A DNA stretch of 64,000 nucleotides. Source: Deinococcus sp. QL22 (GTDB lineage: Bacteria > Deinococcota > Deinococci > Deinococcales > Deinococcaceae). A program made the translations under genes and the position numbers. The notes beneath the pieces were generated by a model. That model was not told the origin of the DNA. It searched no databases and saw nothing but the letters and a program-made list of their open reading frames with translations. How positions within the stretch are numbered: the stretch's first letter is position 1; each line of letters starts with the position of its first letter. This document shows positions 1-8,309 of the stretch, piece after piece. The stretch is from contig NZ_CP097150.1 of NCBI RefSeq assembly GCF_023370075.1, positions 62,001 through 126,000 of the forward strand. The letters run 5' to 3'.

Positions 1-71
1 CTCCTCTGGAGTGACACCCTCTGACAGGACCATAGACCAAGACACTTCGCCCCAGTCAGCGGATACGCTGA

Positions 72-392
72 TTGCATCGCGAAGGAGATCGTATGCCCGG
101 ACGGAACCACAGCCGCGAATTCAAACTTGAGGTCGTCAGCCAGATCAACAGCGGCCAACAGACGACCGCCCAGCTCAGTCGCACCCACTCCCTGGCACCG
201 GGTCTGATGTACCGATGGCGCAAAGAGGTCGAAGCACGTGGTGAAGCTGCGTTTACGGATGGGGCTACCACGGATCGCAGCGACGAACTTCGCATTGCCG
301 AGCTGGAACGGTATTGCGGTCAGCTCGCTCTGGAGAATACGATCCTGAAAAAATCGTTAGCGACGTACCGCTTGAAAAGCGGCACCAAATGA
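72..392 (+). CDS. IS3-family transposase OrfA
   Basis: Small 106-residue DNA-binding subunit of an IS3-type transposase. The N-terminal helix-turn-helix runs roughly over residues 10-55 (HSREFKLEVV, then LMYRWRKEV), followed by a leucine-zipper-like coiled coil (ELRIAELERY, LALENTILKKSL). ATG 78, preceded by a GAAGGAG-like site, may be a better start than 72 (track start), because MPGRNHSREFKLE is the usual N-terminus. It overlaps orfB by 79 bases, the usual arrangement for fusion by frameshifting. Confidence 0.85.
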   Translation: MHREGDRMPGRNHSREFKLEVVSQINSGQQTTAQLSRTHSLAPGLMYRWRKEVEARGEAAFTDGATTDRSDELRIAELERYCGQLALENTILKKSLATYRLKSGTK

Positions 393-1234
393 TCACGGAT
401 GCGCGCTGCGCGCATCCGACGGTGTCGGTACGTCGCTTGTGTGAGTTGCATGCGGTCAGTCGGTCTTGGTATCTGGGTCAACAGACTCGGACAAGGGTGA
501 ATCCAGATTTGGATCTCACGAAAGAGATTGAAGCCATCGTGTTGAAGTGGAATGGTTACGGCTACCGACGCGTGACCCATGAGTTGGCCCGTCGGGGACA
601 TCGAACCAACCACAAGCGCGTCTTACGGGTCATGAGGGCACAGGGGTTGTTATGTCGTCCCAAACGACGGTTTCAGGCCACCACGGACTCGACGCACAGC
701 GAACGTCGTTTTGAAAATTTGCTGCCGACCGTGGTTCCGACTCACCCCAACCAAGTCTGGCAAGTTGATCTGACCTATGTTCGGGTGAAAGGTGGTTTTG
801 TGTACCTGGCCTGCGTGTTGGACAGCTTCACCCGAGAAATCGTGGGCTGGGCCATGTCCAGGTGCATTGACGCGGCGCTGGCCTTGAAAGCACTCAACAA
901 CGCGCTTGGGGCGCGCTGCCCAAGCCCAGGCTTACTGCACCATTCTGACCAAGGGTCTCAATATGCAAGTCGCGTCTATGTCGATCGGCTTCGGGAGGCT
1001 GGGTTAATCCCGAGCATGTCCAGAAAGGGAAACCCATACGACAACGCCCGCATGGAAAGCTTTTACAAAACCCTGAAAACAGAAGAAGTCGATCTGCAGG
1101 ACTATCTTGATTTCGACGACGCACATTGCCAGATCAACCACTTCATCGGTCGGCTGTATAACCAGGAACGTCTGCATTCCAGTTTGGGGTATGTCCCACC
1201 TGCCGAGTTCGCCACTCGGTATCATTGCGCCTAG
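314..1234 (+). CDS. IS3-family transposase OrfB (DDE integrase domain)
   Basis: Catalytic part of the transposase, 306 residues from the first in-frame start; normally it is made as an OrfAB fusion. Visible are an HTH_21-like N-terminal region (ELARRGHRTNHKRVLRVM) and an rve/DDE core with D in QVDLTYV, D in HHSDQGSQY and E in NARMESFYKTLK. The C-terminus YNQERLHSSLGYVPP is typical of IS3 transposases. No interruption is seen, so the element may be active. The first 13 codons before the slippage site are probably not translated separately. Confidence 0.9.
   Translation: MRSARSGEYDPEKIVSDVPLEKRHQMITDARCAHPTVSVRRLCELHAVSRSWYLGQQTRTRVNPDLDLTKEIEAIVLKWNGYGYRRVTHELARRGHRTNHKRVLRVMRAQGLLCRPKRRFQATTDSTHSERRFENLLPTVVPTHPNQVWQVDLTYVRVKGGFVYLACVLDSFTREIVGWAMSRCIDAALALKALNNALGARCPSPGLLHHSDQGSQYASRVYVDRLREAGLIPSMSRKGNPYDNARMESFYKTLKTEEVDLQDYLDFDDAHCQINHFIGRLYNQERLHSSLGYVPPAEFATRYHCA
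348..353 (+). other. A6 slippage site for -1 frameshift between orfA and orfB
   Basis: Six A residues follow CTG within orfA (codons AAA AAA). A -1 slip here moves ribosomes into the frame that continues I-V-S-D-V-P-L-E-K-R, which is the orfB frame. This is the standard way IS3-family elements make the OrfAB fusion; use of the site is inferred from sequence alone. Confidence 0.6.
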
Positions 1235-1316
1235 AAGTGACTTGACTGCTGGCCCGGTACTTTGGGTTCATTCCACCTCTGCCGAAATGCCTGATCTCAC
1301 AGCCGCTTGCACTCCA

Positions 1317-1772
1317 GTACATGGCTTCAGACCAGCGCGTTGGAACAGTGAATTCATCCGTGAGGGTAAGGATGTTCAGGGTGGTGCTTCCGAGGGTCTG
1401 GTCGAAGATGAAGTCGTACGTCCACACGTGATTGGGGAACTCTGCCTTCATGGGGATGGTGTTACCGGTGCGAATTTTCCGGCTGGGGTTCTTCTTGATC
1501 ACCAGTCCCGCCGCTCGCCAAATCCGTCTGACCCTTTTGCGGTTGATCGTTTTGCCTTCTTTGACAAGCAGCGCGTGGATGAACCGAGAACCGCGTCGTG
1601 GATGTGGCTCTGCCAGTTGACGGATCCGATCCAAAAGTTCACCGTCCTGACGTGGGTTGGGGCGATAGTGCCACGAGGATTTGGGTCAGCCCACCAAGAA
1701 GCAAGCCCGAACGGGCTTGACCCGGTGTGCGATCAGTTCTTGCACCAGGGCACGCTTCTCGCTGGGCGTTAT
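1317..1772 (-). pseudogene. IS407-like OrfB fragment
   Basis: The translation contains SEKRALVQELIAH, a TGA stop at 1686-1688, then SSWHYRPNPRQDGELL, RRIWRAAGLVIKK and NHVWTYDFIFD...LTLTDEFT, which is the start of the DDE domain with its first catalytic Asp. The second Asp and the Glu are absent because the gene is cut off at the junction with the neighbouring IS. It cannot encode an active enzyme. Confidence 0.75.
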
Positions 1773-2039
1773 CGCTTTTTTGCCAAGACCGCCTTGACCG
1801 CCTCAATCAGGGGGCGCTGCTGGCCGACGATCCGTAACAGGCGTGCATTTTCCTTTTCCAATTGACCAAGCCGCTTGGCTTCATCCGGCGTCGTGTCGCC
1901 GTATTTCTTTTTCCACGTGTCATACGACGCCGGACTGCATCCGAAGTCCCGGCACAATTCCTCTATGGGCTGTTGACCTTTCTTGGCGTCCTGCAGCAAC
2001 TTCCCGGATTTGCTCTTCTGTGAACTGCTTCTGTTTCAG
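1769..2039 (-). pseudogene. IS407-like OrfA with frameshift
   Basis: The translation begins LKQKQFTEEQI, then the frame changes near base 1997 and continues LLQDAKKGQQPIEELCRDFG and SPASYDTWKKKYG, with a leucine-rich coiled coil (LGQLEKENARLLRIV) at the end. Intact relatives read straight from EEQI into the LQDAK stretch, so this is a one- or two-base frameshift in a small helix-turn-helix transposase subunit. Confidence 0.75.
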
Positions 2040-2140
2040 GACGTCTCCTCGCCTTCCAGCCTGACAAATCAGGGCGGGGATGGCGAGCCTTCGTCTCTCC
2101 TTCACGCCGTCCAGTTTTCGGGGGGCACTCCACGTCCGTA

Positions 2141-2893
2141 TTACCCCAGCGGTCTGCCTCCATCAACGGCAATGATGCAGCCTGTACTGAATGAGAGGAG
2201 GGTCGCGGCGGCCAGCACGGCGCGGGCCACCTCTTGCGGCTGCGCCAAGCGGCCCAGCGGCGTGCGGCCCAATTGTGCCGCCACTATATCCGGCATCCGT
2301 TGGGCATATTCGCCGTCTACAAAGCCTGGTGAGATGCTCAGAACCCGGATATCGGGGGCTAGGGCGCGGCCTAGACTGCGGGTGACGGAGTCCAGCGCAG
2401 CTTTGCTGGCACAGTAGGCCACGTTGCTGCCCACACCCGTCTGCCCGGCGACGCTGCTGATATTGACGACCAATCCGCGGCCCTCAGCACGCAACAGCGG
2501 TGCAAACGCACGGGTACAGGCAAACGCGCCGCGTACATTGATTCGCAAGATGGTATCGATCCGGTCGTCGGTGAGTCCATCCAAATCGTCATGCGGAACA
2601 GGCATGGTCACACCAGCATTGTTGACCAGAATGTCGAGGCGACCTTCAGTGAGGCGCACACTCTCGGCGGCGGCGCTCAGGGTGGCGCTGTCGTCCACGC
2701 GGGCCAGAAGTGCGCGGTGATGTCCTGGCCCGCTCAACTCGGAGGCCAGGGCCGCTGCCCGCGCCTCGCCTCCCGAAAAGCCCACCAAAACGCTGGCCCC
2801 GGCCTCGGCCAGTGTCCGGCAAATCACTGCGCCAATACCTCCCGCGCCGCCTGTCACGAGGGCCACCTGTCCAGTCAATTCGCCTGCGGTCAT
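2141..2893 (-). CDS. SDR-family NAD(P)-dependent oxidoreductase
   Basis: A 250-residue classical short-chain dehydrogenase. It has the Rossmann motif TGGAGGIG (about residues 14-21), NNAG (about 91-94), the catalytic Ser in NISSVAG, YCASK for Tyr and Lys, and a C-terminal VDGGRPLG. Its ATG overlaps the TGA of the upstream LacI gene by 4 bases (ATGA), so the two are translationally coupled. It is the last gene of the leftward transcript of the HisD/SnoaL locus and probably oxidises a hydroxyl of the imported substrate or reduces an intermediate. Substrate and cofactor preference are not readable. The stop codon lies 8 bases from an IS terminus; the gene itself appears complete. Confidence 0.9.
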   Translation of the reverse strand: MTAGELTGQVALVTGGAGGIGAVICRTLAEAGASVLVGFSGGEARAAALASELSGPGHHRALLARVDDSATLSAAAESVRLTEGRLDILVNNAGVTMPVPHDDLDGLTDDRIDTILRINVRGAFACTRAFAPLLRAEGRGLVVNISSVAGQTGVGSNVAYCASKAALDSVTRSLGRALAPDIRVLSISPGFVDGEYAQRMPDIVAAQLGRTPLGRLAQPQEVARAVLAAATLLSFSTGCIIAVDGGRPLG

Positions 2894-3912
2894 CCCATTT
2901 GCCCCTTTGCCGTGTCTCGCCAGATCAGTTCGCCGGGATGCAGGCGTGGGCCGTGTCCCGGCTGTGGGTCGTCGAGGGCCAGCAGCGCGTCCTCGATCAT
3001 GGTTTCCAACGGCTGCCGGATGGTGGTCAGGCGGTAGGCCAGCCGCGCAGATTCCTGAATGTCGTCAAATCCGATCACACTCACGTCTTCCGGCACACGG
3101 CGGCCCAATTCCCGCAGAGCGTCCAGTACCCCGATGGCAATGATGTCGTTGGCCCCAAAAATGGCGTCTGGGCAATGTCCGTCGGCGTGTATCTGCCGGG
3201 TCGCTTCGACTCCCCAGTCGTACTGAAAGGCGCGGGCAGGCGCGGCCAGAGGACTCAGCCCGGATTCGGCCAGCCGCTCGGTAAAGCCGCGCAACCGGTC
3301 TTGGTGGGTAGAGGTGTCGGGGTCGCCGCCGATAAAGGCCAGCCGGGTCGCGCCGCCGTCCAGCAGGACTTGTGCGGCCAGCCTTCCGCCCGCATGGTTG
3401 TCGCAGGCCACCGACAGCAGATCTTGCCCCGGCAAGTGCCGATTGAACAGCAAGACTGGAACGCCGCCCCTGGACACGTCTCCCAGGCTGGGCGGGGCCG
3501 CATTCAGGCGGGTAGGAAACACGATAGCGGCCTCTATCTGGTAACGGCTGGCCGCGTCGAGGGTGTCCTGCACGTCCCGGCGGGCGTCGTGGGTCAGCAG
3601 CAGCGCCCGCTTGCCTTTGGCCTCCAGCGCCTGTGCGAACTGTGACAGGGCCTGCGGATAAAACGGATTGTGCAGCTCGCCCACGATCAGTGCCACGATG
3701 CCGCTGCGCTGCGTGACTAGGCTGCGGGCAATGGCATTGGGCTGATAGCCGAGTTTCTGGGCCGCTTCCAGCACCCGCCGCCGCGTTTCCGGGCTGATGT
3801 GCGCCCCCGGGGTAAAGGCCCGTGAGACCGCCGACTGCGACACGCCAGCCTCGCGCGAAACGTCGTGCGACGTGACCCGTTGTGCGGGGAGAGCAGGGGA
3901 TCGGTTGGTCAT
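2890..3912 (-). CDS. LacI-family transcriptional regulator of the HisD/SnoaL locus
   Basis: A 340-residue LacI/GalR repressor. The N-terminal helix-turn-helix is VTSHDVSREAGVSQSAVSRA (residues about 12-31), followed by the hinge region (YQPNAIARSL) that contacts the minor groove at a central CG. A periplasmic-binding-like sugar sensor domain follows, ending VSVIGFDDIQESARL and TTIRQPLETM. ATG 3912 was chosen because it puts the HTH at the usual distance from the N-terminus; the open frame extends to 4197 but that would run into hisD-like coding sequence. It is the likely reader of the two TGCATACGTATGCA palindromes at 7739 and 7882, whose central CG fits this family. It overlaps the SDR gene by 4 bases. 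Confidence 0.93.
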   Translation of the reverse strand: MTNRSPALPAQRVTSHDVSREAGVSQSAVSRAFTPGAHISPETRRRVLEAAQKLGYQPNAIARSLVTQRSGIVALIVGELHNPFYPQALSQFAQALEAKGKRALLLTHDARRDVQDTLDAASRYQIEAAIVFPTRLNAAPPSLGDVSRGGVPVLLFNRHLPGQDLLSVACDNHAGGRLAAQVLLDGGATRLAFIGGDPDTSTHQDRLRGFTERLAESGLSPLAAPARAFQYDWGVEATRQIHADGHCPDAIFGANDIIAIGVLDALRELGRRVPEDVSVIGFDDIQESARLAYRLTTIRQPLETMIEDALLALDDPQPGHGPRLHPGELIWRDTAKGQMG

Positions 3913-4082
3913 GGTTCTCCGCACAGCATAGGCCACGCACTGCCGGACGGGACAGAGCAGACGGCGATTCTGAGTCCTGAGCATCATCGAATGGTGTCGA
4001 TTAGTGGGCGTGCTGATTATTGGGTGTACTGCCGAGCTTCCCAACTCAGGAGGTGGGCGTCCTTTCCCGTCACGCTCACGGT

Positions 4083-5390
4083 TCAGTCTGCCGCCCCGAC
4101 TGGCCCGGCTTGGACAGGCTGACTGTACCGTTCCACCCGCAAATCGGCCTGCCGCTGATGCCCGGCAAAGCCTTCTATGCCGCAAATGACCGAGCAATGC
4201 CGCCCGATGATGACGCTGGCTTCACGGGTGGCCCGCTGATAGGTCACTGTTTTGAGGTACTTGCCCACCCACAATCCGCCCGTGTACCGAGCCGCCCGTC
4301 CGGTGGGCAAAATGTGGTTGGTGCCGATTGCTTTGTCGCCGTAGGCCACGTTGGTTTCTGGCCCCAAGAAGAGAGAACCGTAATTGGTCATGTGATGTAG
4401 AAAATAGTTGGGGTCTCGGGTCAAAATCTGCACGTGTTCGCTGGCAATTTCGTCGGCCACGCGCACCATTTCGGCGTCGTCTTCGGCCAAGATGATCTGG
4501 CCGTAGTCCTGCCACGCGGCCCGCGCCACGTCTGCGGTGGTCAGGATGCCCAGTTGCCGCTTAATTTCCAGCAGCACTCCGGCGGCCAGGGCTTCAGAGG
4601 TGGTCAGCAGTACGGCGGGACTGTTGGGGCCGTGTTCGGCTTGCCCCAGCAGGTCGGTGGCGACCAGTTCGGCATCCACCGAGTCGTCGGCAATAACCAG
4701 CGTTTCGGTGGGGCCTGCCAGCAGGTCGATGCCCACCAGTCCGAACAACTGGCGTTTGGCCTCGGCCACATAGGCGTTGCCGGGGCCAACCAGCATGTCT
4801 ACAGGCGCAATCGTTTCGGTGCCGAGGGCCAGGGCCGCCAACGCCTGAACGCCGCCCATGATGTAAATTTCGTCGGCTCCGGCAAGGTGCATGGTAGCGA
4901 CGGTGGCCGGGTACGGTTGGCCGTCCTTGGGCGGAGTGACCGCCACCACACGCCGCACGCCCGCGACTTTGGCGGTGGCGACACTCATGATGGCGCTGGC
5001 GACCATCGGGTAGCGCCCGCCCGGTACGTAACACGCCACCGAATTCATAGGCAACACCTTGTGGCCCAGCGTCACACCCGGAATGGTTTCGATCTCGACT
5101 TCATGAATAGAGTCGCGCTGCGCCTGTGCAAAGGTTCGCACCTGATCCAAGCTAAACCGGATCGACATGAGCTGTTCTTCGGGCACCTGGGCCACAGCGG
5201 CGGCGATCTGTTCGGGCGTGAGGCGAAAGGCCTGCGGACTCCAGCCGTCAAATTTTTGCGACAACTCGCGCAGTGCCGCGTCGCCGCGCGTGCGGATGTC
5301 GGCGATGATGCCGCGCACTGTCTGCTGAACCCCCTCGTTGATGCTGAGCTGCGTTTCTACGTTCATACCGGACTTGAGGATGCGGGCCAT
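4083..5390 (-). CDS. Histidinol dehydrogenase-like oxidoreductase (catabolic paralogue 1)
   Basis: A 435-residue HisD-superfamily enzyme, NAD-dependent and expected to take an alcohol to an acid in two steps. Family signatures are present: [42 protein letters not shown] (zinc ligands Gln and His), SEHVQI (catalytic Glu-His), [14 protein letters not shown] (zinc Asp) and a C-terminal EGFAGH (zinc His). No his genes are nearby; the neighbours are an aldolase, hydrolase, cupin and LacI regulator, so histidine synthesis is unlikely. HisD relatives with other substrates are known, for example the sulfopropanediol dehydrogenase HpsN. The start has an AGGAG site. A second paralogue lies at 15689-16957. 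Confidence 0.88.
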   Translation of the reverse strand: MARILKSGMNVETQLSINEGVQQTVRGIIADIRTRGDAALRELSQKFDGWSPQAFRLTPEQIAAAVAQVPEEQLMSIRFSLDQVRTFAQAQRDSIHEVEIETIPGVTLGHKVLPMNSVACYVPGGRYPMVASAIMSVATAKVAGVRRVVAVTPPKDGQPYPATVATMHLAGADEIYIMGGVQALAALALGTETIAPVDMLVGPGNAYVAEAKRQLFGLVGIDLLAGPTETLVIADDSVDAELVATDLLGQAEHGPNSPAVLLTTSEALAAGVLLEIKRQLGILTTADVARAAWQDYGQIILAEDDAEMVRVADEIASEHVQILTRDPNYFLHHMTNYGSLFLGPETNVAYGDKAIGTNHILPTGRAARYTGGLWVGKYLKTVTYQRATREASVIIGRHCSVICGIEGFAGHQRQADLRVERYSQPVQAGPVGAAD

Positions 5391-5426
5391 GTGAGTTCTC
5401 CTGAGCTGAAAAAGGGTTAGAAAAGG

Positions 5427-6248
5427 TTAGTAGGAAGGCGTGCCGGAAGGGATCGGCAGGGCGCCGCGCAGATCGCTGAGGACACTGCGGGCCGCGCCAG
5501 AGAGCAGCGCAACATCCGAACCGGCGGTGACGAAGCGGTAGCCCAGCGAGATGACGTGGCGGGCGAGGTCGCCGCCCTGCGTAAAAATGCCGGGAATCAG
5601 GCCACGGGCGGCGGTTTCTGCGGCGATGTGGGCCACCGCCTCTGCGGTTTCTCCGGTGCGGAAGTCCAGCGAAGCGGTTCCAGTTAGGCTCAGGCTCAGG
5701 TCTGCGGGGCCGACGTAGACCCCGCTGAGGCCGGGAGTGTCCAGGATGGCCTCCAGGTTGTTCCACGCGGCGCGGGTTTCGATCATGGCGAAGATCAGCG
5801 TTTGCGTGTCGGCCCGCTCTGTGTAGGCGTCGCCGTACAGCAGGCGGGCGCGGGTGGGGCCGTAGCTTCTGCCGCCAAGCGGTGCGTAACGGCAAGCGTG
5901 CACCAGGGAACGGGCCTGTTCAGGAGTGTCGATCATGGGGCAAATCACGCCCACGGCTCCGGCGTCCAGCGCCCGCATCAGGTCGGGGGGATGCAGCCAC
6001 GGCACCCGCACCAGCGGCGCAGCAGGCGTGGCGGCAATGGCCTGAAGCGCCGGCACCAGTCCGCCGTCCCCGATCAGGCCATGTTGCAGATCGATGGTCA
6101 GGGCGTCGTATCCAGCGTGCCCCATCAGTTCGGCGCTCACGCCACCGGGTAGATGCAGCCAGCCGTTCAGCAGGGTTTCCCCGGCACTCAAGCGGGCGTG
6201 CAGGCGGGCCAGAGCGTCAGGTGCGGCGTTGTTAACACTCTCAGGCAT
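5427..6248 (-). CDS. HpcH/HpaI-family class II aldolase
   Basis: A 273-residue protein of the metal-dependent aldolase family that cleaves 2-keto-3-deoxy acids to pyruvate or a related keto acid plus an aldehyde. Visible features are the N-terminal strand YDALTIDLQHGL with the catalytic His, VICPMIDTPEQAR, RYAPLGGRSYG, the metal-binding Glu in AMIETRAAWNN and the metal-binding Asp in VGPADLSLSL. ATG 6248 was chosen over the longer frame start because it gives the usual N-terminus and overlaps the upstream hydrolase stop by only 8 bases. It probably acts after oxidation of the imported compound by the SDR or HisD-like enzymes. The true substrate is unknown. Confidence 0.88.
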   Translation of the reverse strand: MPESVNNAAPDALARLHARLSAGETLLNGWLHLPGGVSAELMGHAGYDALTIDLQHGLIGDGGLVPALQAIAATPAAPLVRVPWLHPPDLMRALDAGAVGVICPMIDTPEQARSLVHACRYAPLGGRSYGPTRARLLYGDAYTERADTQTLIFAMIETRAAWNNLEAILDTPGLSGVYVGPADLSLSLTGTASLDFRTGETAEAVAHIAAETAARGLIPGIFTQGGDLARHVISLGYRFVTAGSDVALLSGAARSVLSDLRGALPIPSGTPSY

Positions 6249-6909
6249 AGGCCACCTCGCGCAGGACTTCCGAAACAGCGTGTGGGGCGTCAAGGGGCAA
6301 GTAGTGCCCAGCGTTCGGCACCACCTGAATGACCGTTTGCGGGGCCAGTTGCTTCATTTCTTCGGCCAGATGCGGCGGGGTAATGGTGTCGTTTTCTCCG
6401 ACCAGCACTGTCAGCGGGCCTCCCCAGTCTGCCAGCGTGGGGCAACTGTTGGGCCGCAGACGGAGGAAGGACAGTTGCTCCAGAAACACCTCTGGCCCCA
6501 CCCGCCGCGCCATGTCCAGCACGGCCTGACGATGTAATCCCACAGCCACCGAATCCACCACTTCTGCAAACTTTCCCGCCTGTACCTGACGTTCTTGCGC
6601 CCCCCACACCTCCAGTTGTGCGGCGGTGGGGGCGTGCGGATTGGCACTGATCACGGTCAGGCGGGCCACCCGCTCCGGGGCGCGGCGCAGTACCTCGAAG
6701 GCCACGATGGCGCCCAGCGAAAACGCTACCAGATGCACAGCGGCGGGCGCATCCTGAAGTGCCACGGCCGCTGCTTCGGCCAAACTGTGGCCCTGCACCG
6801 CGCCACACACCCGCGTTCCGGCAGGCAACGCCACCGCCCCCCACAAGGCCGCGTCGCACAGGGTTCCCGGCAGCAACAGCGCAGGTACGGGTAGCGCAGG
6901 CAGACTCAT
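6241..6909 (-). CDS. Alpha/beta hydrolase
   Basis: A 222-residue cytoplasmic alpha/beta-hydrolase fold protein. The oxyanion region is LLLPGTLCDAALW near the N-terminus, the nucleophile Ser lies in HLVAFSLGAI, the acid Asp in VGENDTITPP and the His in NAGHYLPLDAP. ATG 6909 was chosen because it lies 4 bases after the cupin stop. It probably hydrolyses an ester, lactone or thioester in the same pathway; it is of the small carboxylesterase/lactonase type. Substrate not predictable. Confidence 0.85.
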   Translation of the reverse strand: MSLPALPVPALLLPGTLCDAALWGAVALPAGTRVCGAVQGHSLAEAAAVALQDAPAAVHLVAFSLGAIVAFEVLRRAPERVARLTVISANPHAPTAAQLEVWGAQERQVQAGKFAEVVDSVAVGLHRQAVLDMARRVGPEVFLEQLSFLRLRPNSCPTLADWGGPLTVLVGENDTITPPHLAEEMKQLAPQTVIQVVPNAGHYLPLDAPHAVSEVLREVAYA

Positions 6910-6913
6910 AGGT

Positions 6914-7573
6914 TCAGGTATCCCCGAATTGGCCCAGCAATTCCCGCTCCAGCTCGGCAAAGTTGTCGGGCTTGATCATCTTGCCGTTGTCGCTGGCCTC
7001 GAAGCCATATTCGCGGGCCTTGCGGATCACTTCGGGTGCCCAGTAGGGGTCTTTGCCCTCATAGGCCTCGTGCTTTTCGAGCACCGCAAAAATCCAGCTT
7101 TCGCCCTCGTCGATGCACTCGAAGCCGCGCCACAATTTCGCGGGCAGGGTGATGTAATCGAACTCTTCCAAGATGGTTTCGCCGTCCACCTTGTCGGCGT
7201 GTTCTCCCCAATAAAAGCGCCAGCGGCCCCGCAGCGGCAAAAACGATTCGATGTAATCGTGCGTGTGGTATGCCGGGCCGTTGCCCTGCCGCGCCCGCAC
7301 CACGCCCACCTGAAATCCGTGCGGAGAGGTGATGAACGGCGCGTAACTGTCGTTTTCGCTGGCGGTGTCGCCAATGACCGCGTAGTTGTGGCGCTGGTGG
7401 CCGGGCAAAATAGAATCAATAAACATCAGCGGAATCGGGCGCGACTTCAGGTCACGGAAGCGCACCACGTTGCCGGTCATCGCGCCGAGGTCTTCTGGCG
7501 CCTGAGCAGGGGTGGGCAAAGCAGAGGTAGGCAGATCGGAGGGAGCGGGATCGGAGCCGGGCAGCGTTGTCAT
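6914..7573 (-). CDS. Cupin-domain protein
   Basis: A 219-residue protein with one central cupin barrel. Metal-binding motif 1 is GPAYHTHDYIESFLPLRG (two His and a Glu at about residues 110-127); the second motif is weaker (LPAKLWRGFECID). About 35 Pro/Ala-rich residues precede the fold. It is the first gene of the leftward operon, has an AGGAG site before ATG, and is about 180 bases downstream of the proposed promoter and operator. Cupins in such loci serve as isomerases, lyases or dioxygenases; which applies here is not clear. Confidence 0.8.
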   Translation of the reverse strand: MTTLPGSDPAPSDLPTSALPTPAQAPEDLGAMTGNVVRFRDLKSRPIPLMFIDSILPGHQRHNYAVIGDTASENDSYAPFITSPHGFQVGVVRARQGNGPAYHTHDYIESFLPLRGRWRFYWGEHADKVDGETILEEFDYITLPAKLWRGFECIDEGESWIFAVLEKHEAYEGKDPYWAPEVIRKAREYGFEASDNGKMIKPDNFAELERELLGQFGDT

Positions 7574-7738
7574 GGATTCTCCTGTGGACTAGGACCAGCG
7601 GATTGAGCAACAGCCCGTAGCGTGAGTTTGGAGCGACCTGAGAGCGGCGCAAGACCTGCCGGACACTGCTGGGGCCGAGGCCGGAAGCCAATGGAAAAGG
7701 GCGGAAGCGGAAGCTAAACCACTGACAAAACGCAATTG

Positions 7739-7752
7739 TGCATACGTATGCA
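7739..7752. promoter_or_regulatory. LacI-type operator O1 of the divergent HisD/SnoaL promoters
   Basis: Perfect 14-bp palindrome TGCATACGTATGCA with central CG, typical of LacI-family operators. On the minus strand it begins two bases after the -10 box of the leftward promoter. An identical copy lies 143 bases away at 7882-7895. Confidence 0.75.
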
Positions 7753-7754
7753 TT

Positions 7755-7783
7755 ACCGTACTCTGCGTTGATCCGTTCGTCAA
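7755..7783 (-). promoter_or_regulatory. Leftward promoter of the cupin-to-SDR operon
   Basis: On the minus strand: TTGACG (7783-7778), a 17-base spacer, and TACGGT (7760-7755), with operator O1 immediately downstream. Binding at O1 would block the transcription start region. The layout mirrors the rightward promoter. Confidence 0.6.
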
Positions 7784-7850
7784 GGAGGCTCCAGCGCAAC
7801 CACTCGCCGGCTGCTGACGGGGCGTGTAGACCGCTGCAATAGTAAGGGAC

Positions 7851-7880
7851 TTGACAAAAGCAAAACAGCACATCTATGGT
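7851..7880 (+). promoter_or_regulatory. Rightward promoter of the ABC transporter/SnoaL operon
   Basis: TTGACA (7851-7856), an 18-base spacer and TATGGT (7875-7880), directly followed by operator O2. This is a good sigma-70 match. The first long gene begins 430 bases downstream. Confidence 0.65.
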
Positions 7881-7881
7881 A

Positions 7882-7895
7882 TGCATACGTATGCA
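7882..7895. promoter_or_regulatory. LacI-type operator O2 of the divergent HisD/SnoaL promoters
   Basis: Second copy of the perfect palindrome TGCATACGTATGCA, starting one base after the rightward -10 box. The two copies could allow looping repression between the divergent promoters. Confidence 0.75.
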
Positions 7896-7916
7896 AAACA
7901 CGTGAGGGAGGACACC

Positions 7917-7973
7917 ATGCCATACCTATTCCGGTCTGATCCGAACCCCATCAGAGCGTGCAGGGCGCTTTGA
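7917..7973 (+). CDS. Possible 18-residue leader ORF
   Basis: ATG 7917 is preceded by a good ribosome site (GGGAGG) and opens a short frame, MPYLFRSDPNPIRACRAL, ending in TGA. It lies just downstream of the rightward promoter and far upstream of the binding-protein gene. It may be a leader peptide or the start of a gene whose remainder was lost. Weak evidence: short frames arise by chance. Confidence 0.25.
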   Translation: MPYLFRSDPNPIRACRAL

Positions 7974-8309
7974 TTACCTCAGACGTTTCCCGCCGTATTC
8001 CTGAACTCGTGGCCTGTACTGGGCAGTAAGGCGACCACATTCCGGTGGCTGAGGGTAGCGGCCGCACAGAGCATAGGCATGCGGTAGTGAGCGGGCCTGC
8101 CATACGGCAACAGTAAACCGCCTTTCTGATCAACGCAGGTTCGCCTGATCTCGGTGAACGAGCAGCAACCTTCCGACTGATGTGGATGCTCAAGATTTAT
8201 TTCGGGAACTTTGGTCTAGCGTGCCTCGGCGCGCTCCCAGTCACAACGTTCTGTCATGAGACGCTTTTCAGACCCTCAATTCAGTAAGGCTTTGTCAGGA
8301 GGAAACGAG
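7974..8309. other. Long leader region with no recognisable gene
   Basis: About 335 bases between the rightward promoter and the binding-protein gene. No protein family, RNA or strong hairpin was recognised; it may be remnant sequence or a long 5' untranslated leader. A ribosome site (CAGGAGG, 8296-8302) for the next gene lies at its end. Confidence 0.4.

Larger units (their letters stand above)
7..1316 (+). mobile_element. IS3-family insertion sequence, apparently complete
   Basis: The element carries overlapping orfA and orfB. The left end at base 7 reads TGGAGTGACACCCTCTGA. The right end, read on the minus strand from base 1316, starts TGGAGTGCAAGCGGCTGTGA, so the ends share a TGGAGTG terminus and further partial matches as imperfect inverted repeats. 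The ends were set by this comparison only. No target duplication is visible: the six bases to the left do not match the sequence after 1316. On the right the element abuts the truncated orfB of another IS, so it probably landed in, or recombined with, that older element. Confidence 0.7.
1317..2132 (-). mobile_element. Truncated and decayed IS3-family (IS407-like) element
   Basis: Reading the minus strand from base 2132, the sequence starts TGGAGTGCCCCCCGAAAACT, a typical IS3-group terminus, and then carries an orfA with a frameshift and an orfB with an in-frame stop. The far half of orfB is missing: similarity stops near 1317-1360, where the intact IS element begins. The left end lies only 8 bases from the stop codon of the SDR gene. 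A very similar terminus stands alone at about 18050-18100. Confidence 0.7.

Noticed and set aside
3913..4197. Longer start for the LacI gene at 4197
   Set aside because: It would overlap the HisD-like coding region and push the helix-turn-helix about 100 residues from the N-terminus.
4083..5390. Histidine biosynthesis role for the HisD-like genes
   Set aside because: No other his genes, two diverged copies, and a LacI-controlled catabolic and transport context.
4434..5420. 328-codon plus-strand frame opposite the first HisD-like gene
   Set aside because: Shadow frame of a high-GC gene: His/Gly/Gln-rich translation without family features.
7951..8193. 80-codon minus-strand gene in the leader region
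   Set aside because: No recognisable family, no ribosome site, and it would oppose the strong rightward promoter transcript.
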